A stretch of DNA of 11,445 nt from Chlamydiae bacterium RIFCSPHIGHO2_12_FULL_49_9. GTDB lineage: Bacteria; Chlamydiota; Chlamydiia; Chlamydiales; SM23-39. Positions 1-7,271 of this stretch are shown here, piece by piece. Below the pieces are notes generated by a model. It was not told where the DNA came from. It did no database searches and saw nothing but the letters and a program-made list of their open reading frames with translations. Location: NCBI GenBank assembly GCA_001794935.1, contig MGLY01000074.1:7209-18653 (forward strand). The letters run 5' to 3'. Numbering within the stretch: position 1 is the first letter of the stretch; each line of letters starts with the position of its first letter. The position numbers were made by a program, and so were the translations under genes.

Positions 1-1
1 G

Positions 2-970
2 ATTCAGGACACCGAGTCTGCGATCCGCGACGGTCGTCATTTTCGGACAGCTGAGGCAAAGAGGCATACGGTTAGTGAACTAATCGATCGTTTTATCGAA
101 GAGTGGGGTCATAGGTATCAGAAATATGAGGTAAAGCAAGGGAGAATTCTTGGTTGGTGGAAAAAGGAGCTGGGTCACTTGCTTCTGGCCGACCTACCCC
201 CAGCTCGGATTGCTGCATGTCGAGATAAGCTTCTATCTGGAACCACTTATCGAAAGACACAGAGAAGCGGAGGGACGGTTAACCGGTATTTAGCTGGGTT
301 TTCTAAAGTTTTGACGGTGGCTGTTAAGGAGTGGCAATGGCTGCAAGAAAATCCGATGAGTAAAGTTTCGAAGCCTAGCGAGTCTCGTGGAAGGAATCGC
401 TTTTTAAGCGAAGAGGAAATCAAGCGTCTCATCGAGGCCTGTTTCCGTTCAGTAAACCCCTATCTTTATCCAGTCGTTCGGATCGCTTTGATCAGCGGGA
501 TGCGTTTGGGTGAGATCCTGGGCCTCAAGTGGGAAAACATCGACTTCGAGCAACGAGCCATTTTTCTTGAAGAGACTAAGAATGGAGATTGCCGAGTTGT
601 CCCACTCATCGAGGAGATAGCAACGACACTCAAGGGATGTTCAACTTACGGAGTCGGTCAGAAGGGGTACATTTTTCCTGCCAGGCACAGAGCCAGTCAA
701 AAGCCAATCGCGGGTATTCGTAGCGCATTTCTTAAAGCTTTAAAAGATTCGGGGATCGACTCGTGCGTTTTCCACGATCTTCGACATACCGCCTGTTCGC
801 ACATGGCGATGAATGGCGCGAGTCAAGGGGAGCTCATGGAGATACTCGGGCATCGATCTCCTCGTATGACCGCCCGTTACCGGCACTATACCCGAAAACA
901 CATCGCAAATGTAATGGCAAGAACTCAGGCTAGCCTGTCAAAGGGAGATGAACATGCTTCGGATCAATAA
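2..970 (+). CDS. Tyrosine recombinase / phage-type integrase (5' partial)
   Basis: The frame is open from base 2, so the N-terminus lies left of the window; 322 residues are visible. Residues about 20-110 form the SAM-like core-binding domain and about 130-310 the catalytic domain. The catalytic set is complete: R168 (in SGMRLGEILGLKW), K193 (in ETKNG), H258 and R261 (HDLRH), H284 (LGHRS) and the nucleophile, probably Y293 (TARYRHY). The enzyme should cut and rejoin DNA at the tRNA-Tyr attachment site to integrate or excise this element. The TTG at 179 falls inside the core-binding domain and is not the start. The gene's 3' end overlaps the next gene. No inactivating change is seen. Confidence 0.93.
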   Translation: MQDTESAIRDGRHFRTAEAKRHTVSELIDRFIEEWGHRYQKYEVKQGRILGWWKKELGHLLLADLPPARIAACRDKLLSGTTYRKTQRSGGTVNRYLAGFSKVLTVAVKEWQWLQENPMSKVSKPSESRGRNRFLSEEEIKRLIEACFRSVNPYLYPVVRIALISGMRLGEILGLKWENIDFEQRAIFLEETKNGDCRVVPLIEEIATTLKGCSTYGVGQKGYIFPARHRASQKPIAGIRSAFLKALKDSGIDSCVFHDLRHTACSHMAMNGASQGELMEILGHRSPRMTARYRHYTRKHIANVMARTQASLSKGDEHASDQ

Positions 971-2036
971 GCAGGAGATAGACGAGTTGGAAAAAAAATT
1001 ACAGGCTGAAAGAGAGCTGCTGGTCGGATGTTCCACGAAATTTGGAGCCTTTGAGCGGATCGCGACGCGGATAATTCCCATGCTAAGAGATGGGCGGTTG
1101 ATTAAAGAGCTGATCCACGAATGGGATACAGTGAACAGGGATAAGACTTTGCTTGTGCGCGCCTATTCCGAAATGGATGCCGCGTGTCAGCAAATCCGAA
1201 ATGGAAAAGATATTCATCCCAGTTTGCGCGAAGCGGCAAACCAAATCTTTGAAGAGGTCAGGCGAAGCGGGACTTGTTTTGACGTGTCCAAGGACGTGCC
1301 TCCGTGCCACAGAGTTTATTACAAGCTTAAGATTATTTATGTCTCAGCAATTACAAAGACATGGGATATCACCTTTGCTCCGTCGGCATCGCGAATTCTT
1401 CAGGAGAGCAGCCATGTAGAGTTATCGCTGAAAGGTGACGCCGATCCAAGATATCTTTGGAAGGCATTAACTACTTTTGAGGAGTGCTGGGGCCTTCGAA
1501 AGAACATCCTTTGCATTTCTTGGCCTGAGGCTTGTGGCGAGGGAGTAGAGATGTGGCTGAATGCGGACAGCGAGTATAGGGATGCTTACCGGCGTAGATT
1601 GGCATGCGATTTTTCCGTTACTGACGACCCAAACAGAGAGACTCGGTTTTTCCAACGAGAGCATTTAGAGCAGTGGGTAGATCGATTATTTAAGGAGATC
1701 ATTCTTATTTTGCGTCAGGTGGGTGAAGGATCTAATAGCGTGCCGCTAATCGAGAAGGGAAAGCATCGTGAAAGCATGAAGCATATGGATACTCGAGTTG
1801 ATGACATAACGATAGGCGTAGAAAAAATGCGAGGCTATTGGGAAAAACATCCAATGGCAAAACTAGGTGACGTTGCAAAGTGGCTGGATGGGCAAGTCAA
1901 AGCAGGGAATGTGGTAATAAAATCTCCTCGAGAAAAATCTACCTACAAGAGCTGGGCAAGAACAGCCGGTTTGCAGCCGGTCGATGCAAAGGTCAGAGGA
2001 AAAGACAAGCGAGTGAGGAAAACTTATAAGTCCTAG
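954..2036 (+). CDS. Unrecognised 360-aa protein encoded next to the integrase
   Basis: I chose ATG 954 over ATG 948 because the GGGAG at 943-947 gives a 6-nt spacing to 954, while 948 directly abuts it. The gene overlaps the integrase 3' end by 17 nt, which suggests translational coupling. The protein is soluble, without a signal peptide or membrane helices. It starts with a charged helical stretch (INKQEIDELEKKLQAERELL), has a mixed alpha/beta middle with several tryptophans and cysteines, and ends in a basic tail (KSTYKSWARTAG...KRVRKTYKS) that could bind nucleic acid. I recognise no family. Position beside the integrase suggests an element maintenance role, but that is inference only. Confidence 0.8.
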   Translation: MLRINKQEIDELEKKLQAERELLVGCSTKFGAFERIATRIIPMLRDGRLIKELIHEWDTVNRDKTLLVRAYSEMDAACQQIRNGKDIHPSLREAANQIFEEVRRSGTCFDVSKDVPPCHRVYYKLKIIYVSAITKTWDITFAPSASRILQESSHVELSLKGDADPRYLWKALTTFEECWGLRKNILCISWPEACGEGVEMWLNADSEYRDAYRRRLACDFSVTDDPNRETRFFQREHLEQWVDRLFKEIILILRQVGEGSNSVPLIEKGKHRESMKHMDTRVDDITIGVEKMRGYWEKHPMAKLGDVAKWLDGQVKAGNVVIKSPREKSTYKSWARTAGLQPVDAKVRGKDKRVRKTYKS

Positions 2037-2104
2037 ATTTGAGCATCGCTCTTCATAAGGATAATCAAAATATCATCAGAGTTTCTTAAAAGCCATTCGT
2101 TTTC

Positions 2105-2144
2105 ATGGGTCCATTCCGCGGACGAAACCCATCAGTCTCTGATG
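2105..2144 (+). promoter_or_regulatory. Two mutually exclusive hairpins in the leader of the HTH gene
   Basis: ATGGGT (2105-2110) pairs with ACCCAT (2127-2132). CATCAG (2130-2135) pairs with CTGATG (2139-2144) around a TCT loop. The two stems share 2130-2132 and cannot both form, as in an attenuator-like leader. The 195-bp gap (2037-2231) also has a weak promoter-like pair, TTGAGC (2039) and GATAAT (2060), with a short 15-bp spacing. Whether it is regulatory is inference; there is no T-run for termination. Confidence 0.25.
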
Positions 2145-2231
2145 GCAATTGGTCTGTCGTATCTTATTTAAAGTACCTCTGTCGGCCACAATTCAGAATT
2201 AAACAAGTAACCCTGAATAAAGGTAGCCTTC

Positions 2232-2585
2232 ATGACAGCAAGTCAAATAACAGAATCTTTTCCAAGTGTAAAAAAAATCGTCAAAACGGTTCAAAAATTT
2301 TGCTCCTCGAACAAAGAAAAAGGAGAATGGCCCTCTAGCGAAAGCGCTGTCAGGGCGATCATTCAAATGGGAGCCGAAAGCCCATTTGCGACGGCCATTC
2401 TTCGGTACAACAGACGAGTCTTAATTGATCAGGCTGAATGGGACGCCTGTTTGGCTCGACTTCACAAAGCTCCCAAATATCAACCTTTAATGCAGGAGGT
2501 TTCGGATGCACAAAGCATTTCAAAACCAACGTCGAGGCGAACGGATCGCCTACTTGGCTCAGAAAAACATTTGGTACGAGTATGA
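2232..2585 (+). CDS. AlpA/excisionase-like helix-turn-helix protein
   Basis: A 117-aa protein. Residues about 33-77 (WPSSESAVRAIIQ... then RYNRRVLIDQAEWDACL) match the layout I know from small HTH proteins of integrated islands: a WPS-x-A helix, then an (R)RVLID wing, then a final helix, similar to excisionase/AlpA-type regulators. It probably binds the element's own DNA to direct excision or switch on the downstream genes. An AAAGG lies 9 nt before ATG 2232. The last 27 codons overlap the next ORF in another frame, so the C-terminal tail (QSISKPTSRRTDRLLG...) is probably poorly conserved. Family membership is judged from pattern only. Confidence 0.72.
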   Translation: MTASQITESFPSVKKIVKTVQKFCSSNKEKGEWPSSESAVRAIIQMGAESPFATAILRYNRRVLIDQAEWDACLARLHKAPKYQPLMQEVSDAQSISKPTSRRTDRLLGSEKHLVRV

Positions 2586-2667
2586 GCTTCGAAAAAAAAA
2601 CCTCAGTCTGAACCCGGGAGAGTATCAAACTGAGGTGATGCGATTGGCGAGAAGTCTACGGCTTTAA
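2506..2667 (+). CDS. 53-aa small ORF overlapping the HTH gene
   Basis: ATG 2506 is preceded by a perfect AGGAGG (2494-2499) at 6-nt spacing, the best ribosome binding site in the window. The product is charged, with KNIWYEYELRKKNLSLNPG in the middle and a helical end (EYQTEVMRLARSLRL). I recall similar short proteins (IAY..., WYEYE..., EYQ.EI..LA) after HTH genes in proteobacterial islands, but no function for them. It starts 80 nt before the end of the HTH gene in a different frame, so an annotation that rejects overlaps would miss it. The gene after it starts a few tens of bases downstream. Confidence 0.65.
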   Translation: MHKAFQNQRRGERIAYLAQKNIWYEYELRKKNLSLNPGEYQTEVMRLARSLRL

Positions 2668-2731
2668 GCCTCGCCCCTTTCGAGTTCATAGCTTGAGAGG
2701 GGCTTTCAACTACGCAATAAGATTATTCCAT

Positions 2732-4849
2732 ATGAACGAGCATACTAATCCTCTGAATAAACCAAAAGTCTCTTTATCCCCAGTGAAGGAGAACGAAGAA
2801 AAAGCAGTTGAACCCTCTGCTTTTCTGATCCGCCCCCAAAAAGGGGCTGAGAAAGGGCTAAAAATCACCAAAGAGGGTCTTAAGGCGGCGGGATGCCATT
2901 GGAGTGCTGTCGCTGGAGCTTGGAGCTGTCCGACAAGCTCAAAAGGCAAGATCGAAACGATCCTGGGCTCTAGAAATGTAAGCGTCACCTTTCAGCCATT
3001 TGCCGACCCATACTTCGATAAGACCAAGAATGAAAAGGAAGCTGAAGATATTTGGGTTCGGGTCGATATCCTAGAGGAAAAACATTATGCAGAATCTGTT
3101 GCCCTACTGTCAGAAGAAGACACTCTAAGTCGAGAAATCTTGGAGAAGAATCTAAGTCCGGAAGATCCGATCCTGATGCATAAAAGAGAGAGCCTAGCGC
3201 AGAAGAAACAGGCTCAAGAGGAGCTTACCAAGGAAATCGCTCAACTGAGAAATAGTGCCGCGCTCGTCGAAAAGTCAAAAGACAGCGAAGAGCAGCTTCC
3301 CTTTCATGTTTTGGGCTACAACTCCCAAAATGAGATTTTGATCTGGCAAAACGGTCGCCTCATATCTCTTCCATCCGGCCGCCTTAACAAAGATGAGTTG
3401 AGGCTTCTGATCGGAGGGCAGTCAGAATGGTTTCGGGATCAGGAAGGGGAGCGCCTCTTGAAAACTAAACTCATCGATGCAGCGCATCAAAAAGGATTCA
3501 TCGACGATGTATCTCCCCTTTGGGCTGGCGTTTGGTTTATCAAAGGAAAGTGGATCGTTATTTCGGGTAATAAGGTCGCAAAGATCGATGAAAATGGGCT
3601 GAAATACTTAGAGGAGCCGATCTTTGAGGGGAAGCTCGTTAACACGAACGTTCAGCCTTGGCTCGACTGGGAAGTTTTTGAGGAGTCATTAAAGTCAGGC
3701 TCTGAAGGGCTAAAACGGATTTTTAATCGCCTCTACGAAAAAGTCAGGCTGTGGAATTGGGTTGATCCTTCTATGGCTGCCTTCGCAACGGCCTTCGTTA
3801 TGCTCTCGATCGTACAGCAGGCGATGAAGTGGCGGCCATGGATCTATTTGACTGGAGCGAAATCAACGGGGAAATCGACTTTTTTTGAATTTATTCTCCA
3901 AACTATTTATGGAGTACTGGTCGAGCGACTCGATAAAAGCACGGCTCATGCAACAGCACAAACCATCGGAAATAGTGGGCGCATTCCCATTTTCGATGAG
4001 TTTGAAAAGCATCGCCATATTCCCGAAATTCTTGAGTTGGCCAAGCTCTTTAACAAAGGAGGCCAGAAGACTAGTGGAACCGGCGCCGAAAAGGCTCATC
4101 GCTACCAGCTCCACCATATGCCTTGGTTCGGATCAATTTATCTCCCCAAGCGGCTCATGCAAGACGCAGCTCAAGAGTCTAGAATCATTAAACTGGAGCT
4201 TAAAAAGCTCAAAGAGGGAACTCCGATGCTCGAAAAGTTTGATTTGGAAGAGGCCCCGAAGATCGCTGCTGAAATTGTTGCCAGTTTGATTGCGTCATGG
4301 GAAAAGATTGAGATTAAGGCCCAAGAGATCAATGCAGATCGAAATTTACTCATTGAAGAGATGCCGGGAATCGAGATCCGCACCATAGAGAATTTCATGT
4401 ATGCCTCTTCTCTTTTGATATTGGCCTCTCCTGAGTTGGCTGATCCAATCATTCCCCCTTGGGCGACGATGCAATCAGAAGATGATGGAGATAAGCTCTT
4501 GGATACCATTTTAGCCAGCATCGTAAGGGTAAGAGGGGACACTTATTCGATAGACGAGTTGCTACAGTTATCAAGGAGGAGTCCTGGTGAAGAGAATTCA
4601 AAAGAATTGGATAGATATGGGCTTCGTTTTGCAACACACAAAGGCAGGCGTTTTTTAGCTATCCGATGCGAGAACGTTACACGTTATCTTTTGAAAGACA
4701 CCGAATACGGCTCTCTGGATATCAGGGGCCCCTTATCGAGGATAGAAGGGGCTGTGGTGAATGGTCAGGCTAAGATGGGTGGTGCAAATAAGCGCTGCAT
4801 TCTTATCCCTGTCGAACAGATAGAAGATGGAGATACCAATGATACCTAG
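2732..4849 (+). CDS. P-loop ATPase, putative replication helicase of the element
   Basis: A 705-aa protein from ATG 2732; an in-frame TTG at 2693 is an alternative, and neither has a convincing ribosome binding site. Walker A is GAKSTGKST (G375-T383), Walker B is IPIFDEFEK (D422, E423), and a likely arginine finger is R484 in AAQESRIIKL. Between them, NKGGQKTSGTG and FGSIYLPKRL fit the sensor region of AAA+/SF3-like helicases found in phage- and island-encoded primase-helicases. The N-terminal 100 residues form a separate small domain (FLIRPQKG...CHWSAVAGAWSCP). About 150-190 is a charged coiled coil. No primase motif or zinc finger is seen, so the element probably uses host primase. The exact family was not verified. 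Confidence 0.75.
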   Translation: MNEHTNPLNKPKVSLSPVKENEEKAVEPSAFLIRPQKGAEKGLKITKEGLKAAGCHWSAVAGAWSCPTSSKGKIETILGSRNVSVTFQPFADPYFDKTKNEKEAEDIWVRVDILEEKHYAESVALLSEEDTLSREILEKNLSPEDPILMHKRESLAQKKQAQEELTKEIAQLRNSAALVEKSKDSEEQLPFHVLGYNSQNEILIWQNGRLISLPSGRLNKDELRLLIGGQSEWFRDQEGERLLKTKLIDAAHQKGFIDDVSPLWAGVWFIKGKWIVISGNKVAKIDENGLKYLEEPIFEGKLVNTNVQPWLDWEVFEESLKSGSEGLKRIFNRLYEKVRLWNWVDPSMAAFATAFVMLSIVQQAMKWRPWIYLTGAKSTGKSTFFEFILQTIYGVLVERLDKSTAHATAQTIGNSGRIPIFDEFEKHRHIPEILELAKLFNKGGQKTSGTGAEKAHRYQLHHMPWFGSIYLPKRLMQDAAQESRIIKLELKKLKEGTPMLEKFDLEEAPKIAAEIVASLIASWEKIEIKAQEINADRNLLIEEMPGIEIRTIENFMYASSLLILASPELADPIIPPWATMQSEDDGDKLLDTILASIVRVRGDTYSIDELLQLSRRSPGEENSKELDRYGLRFATHKGRRFLAIRCENVTRYLLKDTEYGSLDIRGPLSRIEGAVVNGQAKMGGANKRCILIPVEQIEDGDTNDT

Positions 4850-4859
4850 AAGCTATCGG

Positions 4860-5076
4860 TTTGCTACCACCTATCTGACTAACAATCAGATTTATATATC
4901 CTTTAGTAGCAAAGTAACAAGAAATTCCATGAGAGACATATGCACCATAAAAACATTGAGAAAGAGAGGGGGTAGGCCATTAAAGTGCTGCCCCCCTTCT
5001 AAATCTTTGCTACCAGTTACCAGACGATCCAGATCACTGGGTTTCAAGCGATTGATCGGTAACAATCGTCTGTTAC
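4860..5076. repeat. Iteron-like motif cluster downstream of the ATPase gene
   Basis: TTTGCTAC occurs at 4860-4867 and 5006-5013, and inverted (GTAGCAAA) at 4906-4913. Two copies have a GTTAC/GTAAC partner close by (4914-4918 and 5016-5020), and another inverted pair lies at 5059-5063 and 5072-5076. CAGACGAT (5021-5028) is repeated inverted at 5065-5072. The 4850-5167 stretch has no convincing gene. Short repeats next to a replicative ATPase gene fit an origin or an operator; which one is inference. Confidence 0.35.
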
Positions 5077-5167
5077 TAGGCGAAAAAATCGGGTCAGAAA
5101 GGCCTTTCTCGAATTTAGGCCCTCAGATGGGCTGTAATCGATTTTAGGCTTGGCTTGGTGTGATGTG

Positions 5168-5359
5168 ATGAGAGGGCCAAAGATTGACGATCCTTTGGGC
5201 TTTAAAGAGGCGATCAAATGGCAGAGAGAAGAAAGAAATCTAAAAAAGAAGACGAGCGGTGACACGGACGCTCTCATTGAATACATGTACAGAGCGAGGA
5301 TGATTAACAAAGAGGCGTTAGATGACTACTACGAAATCAAGAAAAAATATGGCGACTAA
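5168..5359 (+). CDS. 63-aa hypothetical charged protein
   Basis: Start ATG 5168 is preferred over TTG 5150; neither has a clear ribosome binding site. The product is small, helical and highly charged (KWQREERNLKKK, then EALDDYYEIKKKYGD), without signal peptide or membrane segment. Its last 38 nt overlap the next gene, which has its own AGAGG site inside this one, so the two are likely coupled. It is the first gene of a five-gene run ending at 6826. I do not recognise the family. Confidence 0.6.
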   Translation: MRGPKIDDPLGFKEAIKWQREERNLKKKTSGDTDALIEYMYRARMINKEALDDYYEIKKKYGD

Positions 5360-5864
5360 GAAGAAGAGGCTGGAGGATATTTATTACCCGGTTCCGGCAG
5401 ATTTTAATCCAATCGGAGCAGAAAAACCGACACCTAACAAAGAGGCGATTAAAAGAATCATTCAAGATACTGTCAGGTTGGCCTATTCTTTAAAACCCGT
5501 AGAAAGATGGGAATCTGGTCATTCTGAGACACCAAAAGCCCTCGCAACAAGCGAGCAAATGGAAATGGCCATGCACTTAGTCGAGGCATTGCAACCCACG
5601 GACGCGATAGAGGCCGCTCTCGCCAGCCAGTTTGTGGTTACTTATATTCGAGCTATGAAATCGACCTCAAGTATGGGGAGTTTCACGATCAACTTGGACT
5701 TATTCAAGTTCGGGCATGAGGTCTTGGAAGCTCTTCAGAAATATCGCTGCAAGGGCGCCCAGCAAATCAGCGTTCAATATAACGTGAATCAGGGGCAGGT
5801 CGTTAACATCAAAAATGTAAAAAAGGATGAACGGCCAGTTACTCTGGAGGGGACAGGGACATGA
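5322..5864 (+). CDS. Conserved island protein, paralogue A of the 6099-6614 gene
   Basis: A 180-aa protein. AGAGG (5311-5315) lies 6 nt before ATG 5322; ATG 5349 is a second in-frame option. Two blocks match the protein at 6099-6614: residues 90-112 (LQPTDAIEAALASQFVVTYI) and 127-159 (LFKFGHEVLEAL...QQISVQYNVNQGQ). This helical AAQ-type block followed by a short beta strand (V-x-Y-N-x-N) is what I know from hypothetical proteins of proteobacterial islands and prophages that sit beside CGAK...HGG proteins. Function unknown; roles in packaging or DNA recognition are guesses. It overlaps the next gene by ATGA at 5861-5864. Confidence 0.72.
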   Translation: MTTTKSRKNMATKKKRLEDIYYPVPADFNPIGAEKPTPNKEAIKRIIQDTVRLAYSLKPVERWESGHSETPKALATSEQMEMAMHLVEALQPTDAIEAALASQFVVTYIRAMKSTSSMGSFTINLDLFKFGHEVLEALQKYRCKGAQQISVQYNVNQGQVVNIKNVKKDERPVTLEGTGT

Positions 5865-6094
5865 TGGTAGGAAAAATCTTGCAAGCTATAGATCTATATG
5901 ACTTTGAGATATTAGAAAAATACCAGGAAGAAATAGGTAAAAAATTCTTCAAACTATGGATAAGATTTAAAAATGCGAAGGAAAAAGGCGATGAAAAGGC
6001 ATTGGTTAAGATCAGTGAGGCGATTCGAAAGCATCGGGAACAAACGGATATCATAAAGGGAAAGGCAAGAGCAATCGGCTTTTATTGGGTGTAA
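5861..6094 (+). CDS. 77-aa hypothetical protein between the two paralogues
   Basis: ATG 5861 overlaps the upstream stop codon (ATGA), and GGAGGGG (5846-5852) lies 8 nt before it, so translation is probably coupled. ATG 5864 is equally placed. The product is lysine-rich and almost entirely helical (LYDFEILEKYQEEIGKKFF, then EAIRKHREQTDIIKGKARAI). No membrane segment or known motif is visible. Its place between two members of one family suggests it works in the same process. Confidence 0.65.
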   Translation: MMVGKILQAIDLYDFEILEKYQEEIGKKFFKLWIRFKNAKEKGDEKALVKISEAIRKHREQTDIIKGKARAIGFYWV

Positions 6095-6098
6095 TGGC

Positions 6099-6614
6099 AT
6101 GGCTAAACATCAAAAAAACCAGTCTCCCCCCGCTTCTATCGAAGCTCCCAAGGCTTTGGTTCCTCTCATGTTGGCCTTCCACGTTGATTCAGAAAAGGAA
6201 GCCAAAGCGCTACTGGAAGAAGCGGCATATGCCATCTATGGGAGAGAAGCTGAGCCTGAAAGTGGTTTCGAAGTTTTCAAGAAGAAGCGGGTCATATCAA
6301 AAGACGAGTTGGAAGGCATTCTATCTCTTATGAAGTGCATCAACCCAAGGGACTCGCTGGAAACTTTATTTGCCGCTCAGATTGTCGTTAGCCACATGCT
6401 GGGGATGCGAAGACTGGCAAAGGGATGCCGCGAAGATCAAAAGCTAGGACTGAACCTATTGCGATTCAGTAACGAGGCCATGCAGCAGTTGGTAAAGAAA
6501 CGAGGGGGCGGAATGCAGAATATCACCGTCAATTACAACTACAATGGACAGCAGGATGCTTTAATGCAGACTGTCTTGCCTGAAGAGAGACGACTATGCC
6601 AATTCGAGGGGTGA
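6099..6614 (+). CDS. Conserved island protein, paralogue B of the 5322-5864 gene
   Basis: A 171-aa protein. Residues 81-103 (INPRDSLETLFAAQIVVSHM) and 120-151 (LLRFSNEAMQQL...MQNITVNYNYNGQ) align with the same blocks in the upstream 180-aa protein. The N-terminal thirds differ, except that both are proline-rich at the start and then helical. The NPRDxxExxxAAQ pattern is the better match to the island family I recall, so this copy may be closer to the ancestral form. ATG 6099 follows the upstream stop by 4 nt and has only a weak ribosome binding site, which suggests reinitiation. Its end overlaps the next gene by 19 nt. Confidence 0.72.
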   Translation: MAKHQKNQSPPASIEAPKALVPLMLAFHVDSEKEAKALLEEAAYAIYGREAEPESGFEVFKKKRVISKDELEGILSLMKCINPRDSLETLFAAQIVVSHMLGMRRLAKGCREDQKLGLNLLRFSNEAMQQLVKKRGGGMQNITVNYNYNGQQDALMQTVLPEERRLCQFEG

Positions 6615-6826
6615 AGCTTTGTGGTGCTAAGTGCCGGACCAAGATGGGTGGCCCATGTTGCCAACCTGGAATGAAAAACGGGCGGTGCAAGATGCACGGA
6701 GGGGTCTTTTTCCGGAGGGAAAAGCACGGTGGCATGACTTTACGGGCCATAGAGAAGAGAAGAAGAGAGCGGGCCGTTTTAAAGGAAATGAAGACGGTCA
6801 GCAGGGAGATTTCGGAAAAAAGGTGA
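6596..6826 (+). CDS. Cys/His-motif (HGG) small protein
   Basis: A 76-aa protein with LCGAKCRTKMGGPCCQPGMK then NGRCKMHGG: C9, C21 or C22, C31 and H34 can form a zinc-binding site. This CGAKTR..G.PC....M.NGRCR.HGG pattern is the one named HGGxSTG-type in bacterial islands and prophages, often beside members of the paralogue family upstream. A second KHGG sits at 43-46, where the family usually has a KHG motif, followed by a basic helix (IEKRRRERAVLKEMK) suited to nucleic acid binding. It starts inside the upstream gene after a purine-rich AGAGAG and is the last gene of the run. Biological role unknown. Confidence 0.75.
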   Translation: MPIRGVKLCGAKCRTKMGGPCCQPGMKNGRCKMHGGVFFRREKHGGMTLRAIEKRRRERAVLKEMKTVSREISEKR

Positions 6827-6898
6827 TTGCTTTCTGAAGCTCTAATGCGCGCGCGTGCGACCCTCCCCCATACGGGTGGTTTAGGGGGCAAGATCCCT

Positions 6899-7147
6899 CT
6901 ATTTAGGCATAAGATCTTTCATTGAACATTCAAGGGCATTGGCAAGCTTTGCAATATTTACCAATGAAATATTTCTTTCACCCCTTTCCGTGCTACTGAC
7001 ATATGTAAAGTGCATATCCGCTTTTTGAGCCAATTCCTCCTGAGACAGCCCTAATTGTGTCCTGCGAGCCCTGACAAAGCTGCCGAATGATTTTTGGAGG
7101 GATGTCTTTCTATCTTTGGGCTTTAAGTTGGCTGTCTTCCGTTTCAT
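6899..7147 (-). CDS. XRE-family helix-turn-helix repressor
   Basis: An 82-aa protein of single-domain Cro/CI type. Residues about 21-80 form the HTH: FVRARRTQLGLSQEELAQKA, then a recognition helix (YVSSTERGERN), then SLVNIAKLANAL. A basic N-terminal arm (MKRKTANLKPKDRKT) precedes it. AAGG lies 6 nt before the start on the minus strand. It is transcribed away from the 7272 gene and converges on the 6826 gene, so it probably represses the shared intergenic promoters and thus the cargo operon, itself, or both. No peptidase or sensing domain is present. Confidence 0.92.
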   Translation of the reverse strand: MKRKTANLKPKDRKTSLQKSFGSFVRARRTQLGLSQEELAQKADMHFTYVSSTERGERNISLVNIAKLANALECSMKDLMPK

Positions 7148-7194
7148 GCATAGCCTTGTGATTTGAAAGAAGGCTAGCCCTATTAAAACATTGA

Positions 7195-7211
7195 ATCTAG
7201 AGACGATAGAT
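7195..7211. promoter_or_regulatory. Candidate XRE operator
   Basis: ATCTA (7195-7199) and TAGAT (7207-7211) form an inverted repeat with a 7-nt spacer. A further TCTAG follows at 7226-7230. It lies between the divergent repressor and cargo genes, just upstream of the promoter at 7215, where a repressor would act. Short repeats like this can arise by chance. Confidence 0.3.
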
Positions 7212-7214
7212 CTA

Positions 7215-7243
7215 ATGACTTTAAGTCTAGTGTTTGTTATGCT
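7215..7243 (+). promoter_or_regulatory. Candidate sigma70-type promoter for the cargo gene
   Basis: ATGACT (7215-7220) and TATGCT (7238-7243) each match four of six consensus bases and are spaced by exactly 17 bp. Transcription would begin near 7250, about 20 nt before the GTG start at 7272. Confidence 0.4.
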
Positions 7244-7271
7244 GGCGCGCGATTAAAACAAGGGCCATATT

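Noticed and set aside
2105..2338. 77-aa ORF overlapping the HTH gene start
   Set aside because: It is out of frame with the HTH protein, has no ribosome binding site and has no protein-like pattern.
4827..5147. 106-aa ORF after the ATPase gene
   Set aside because: It overlaps the ATPase gene, has no ribosome binding site, and its composition (odd runs such as KCCPPSKS) and repeat content look non-coding. The KRGGRPLK stretch is the only protein-like part.
6529..6891. Minus-strand ORF over the HGG gene
   Set aside because: It is a shadow of the paralogue B and HGG coding regions; the plus-strand proteins carry recognisable motifs.
6840..6898. Terminator between the convergent HGG and XRE genes
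   Set aside because: C-rich and G-rich blocks could pair weakly, but no clean stem followed by a T-run is visible.
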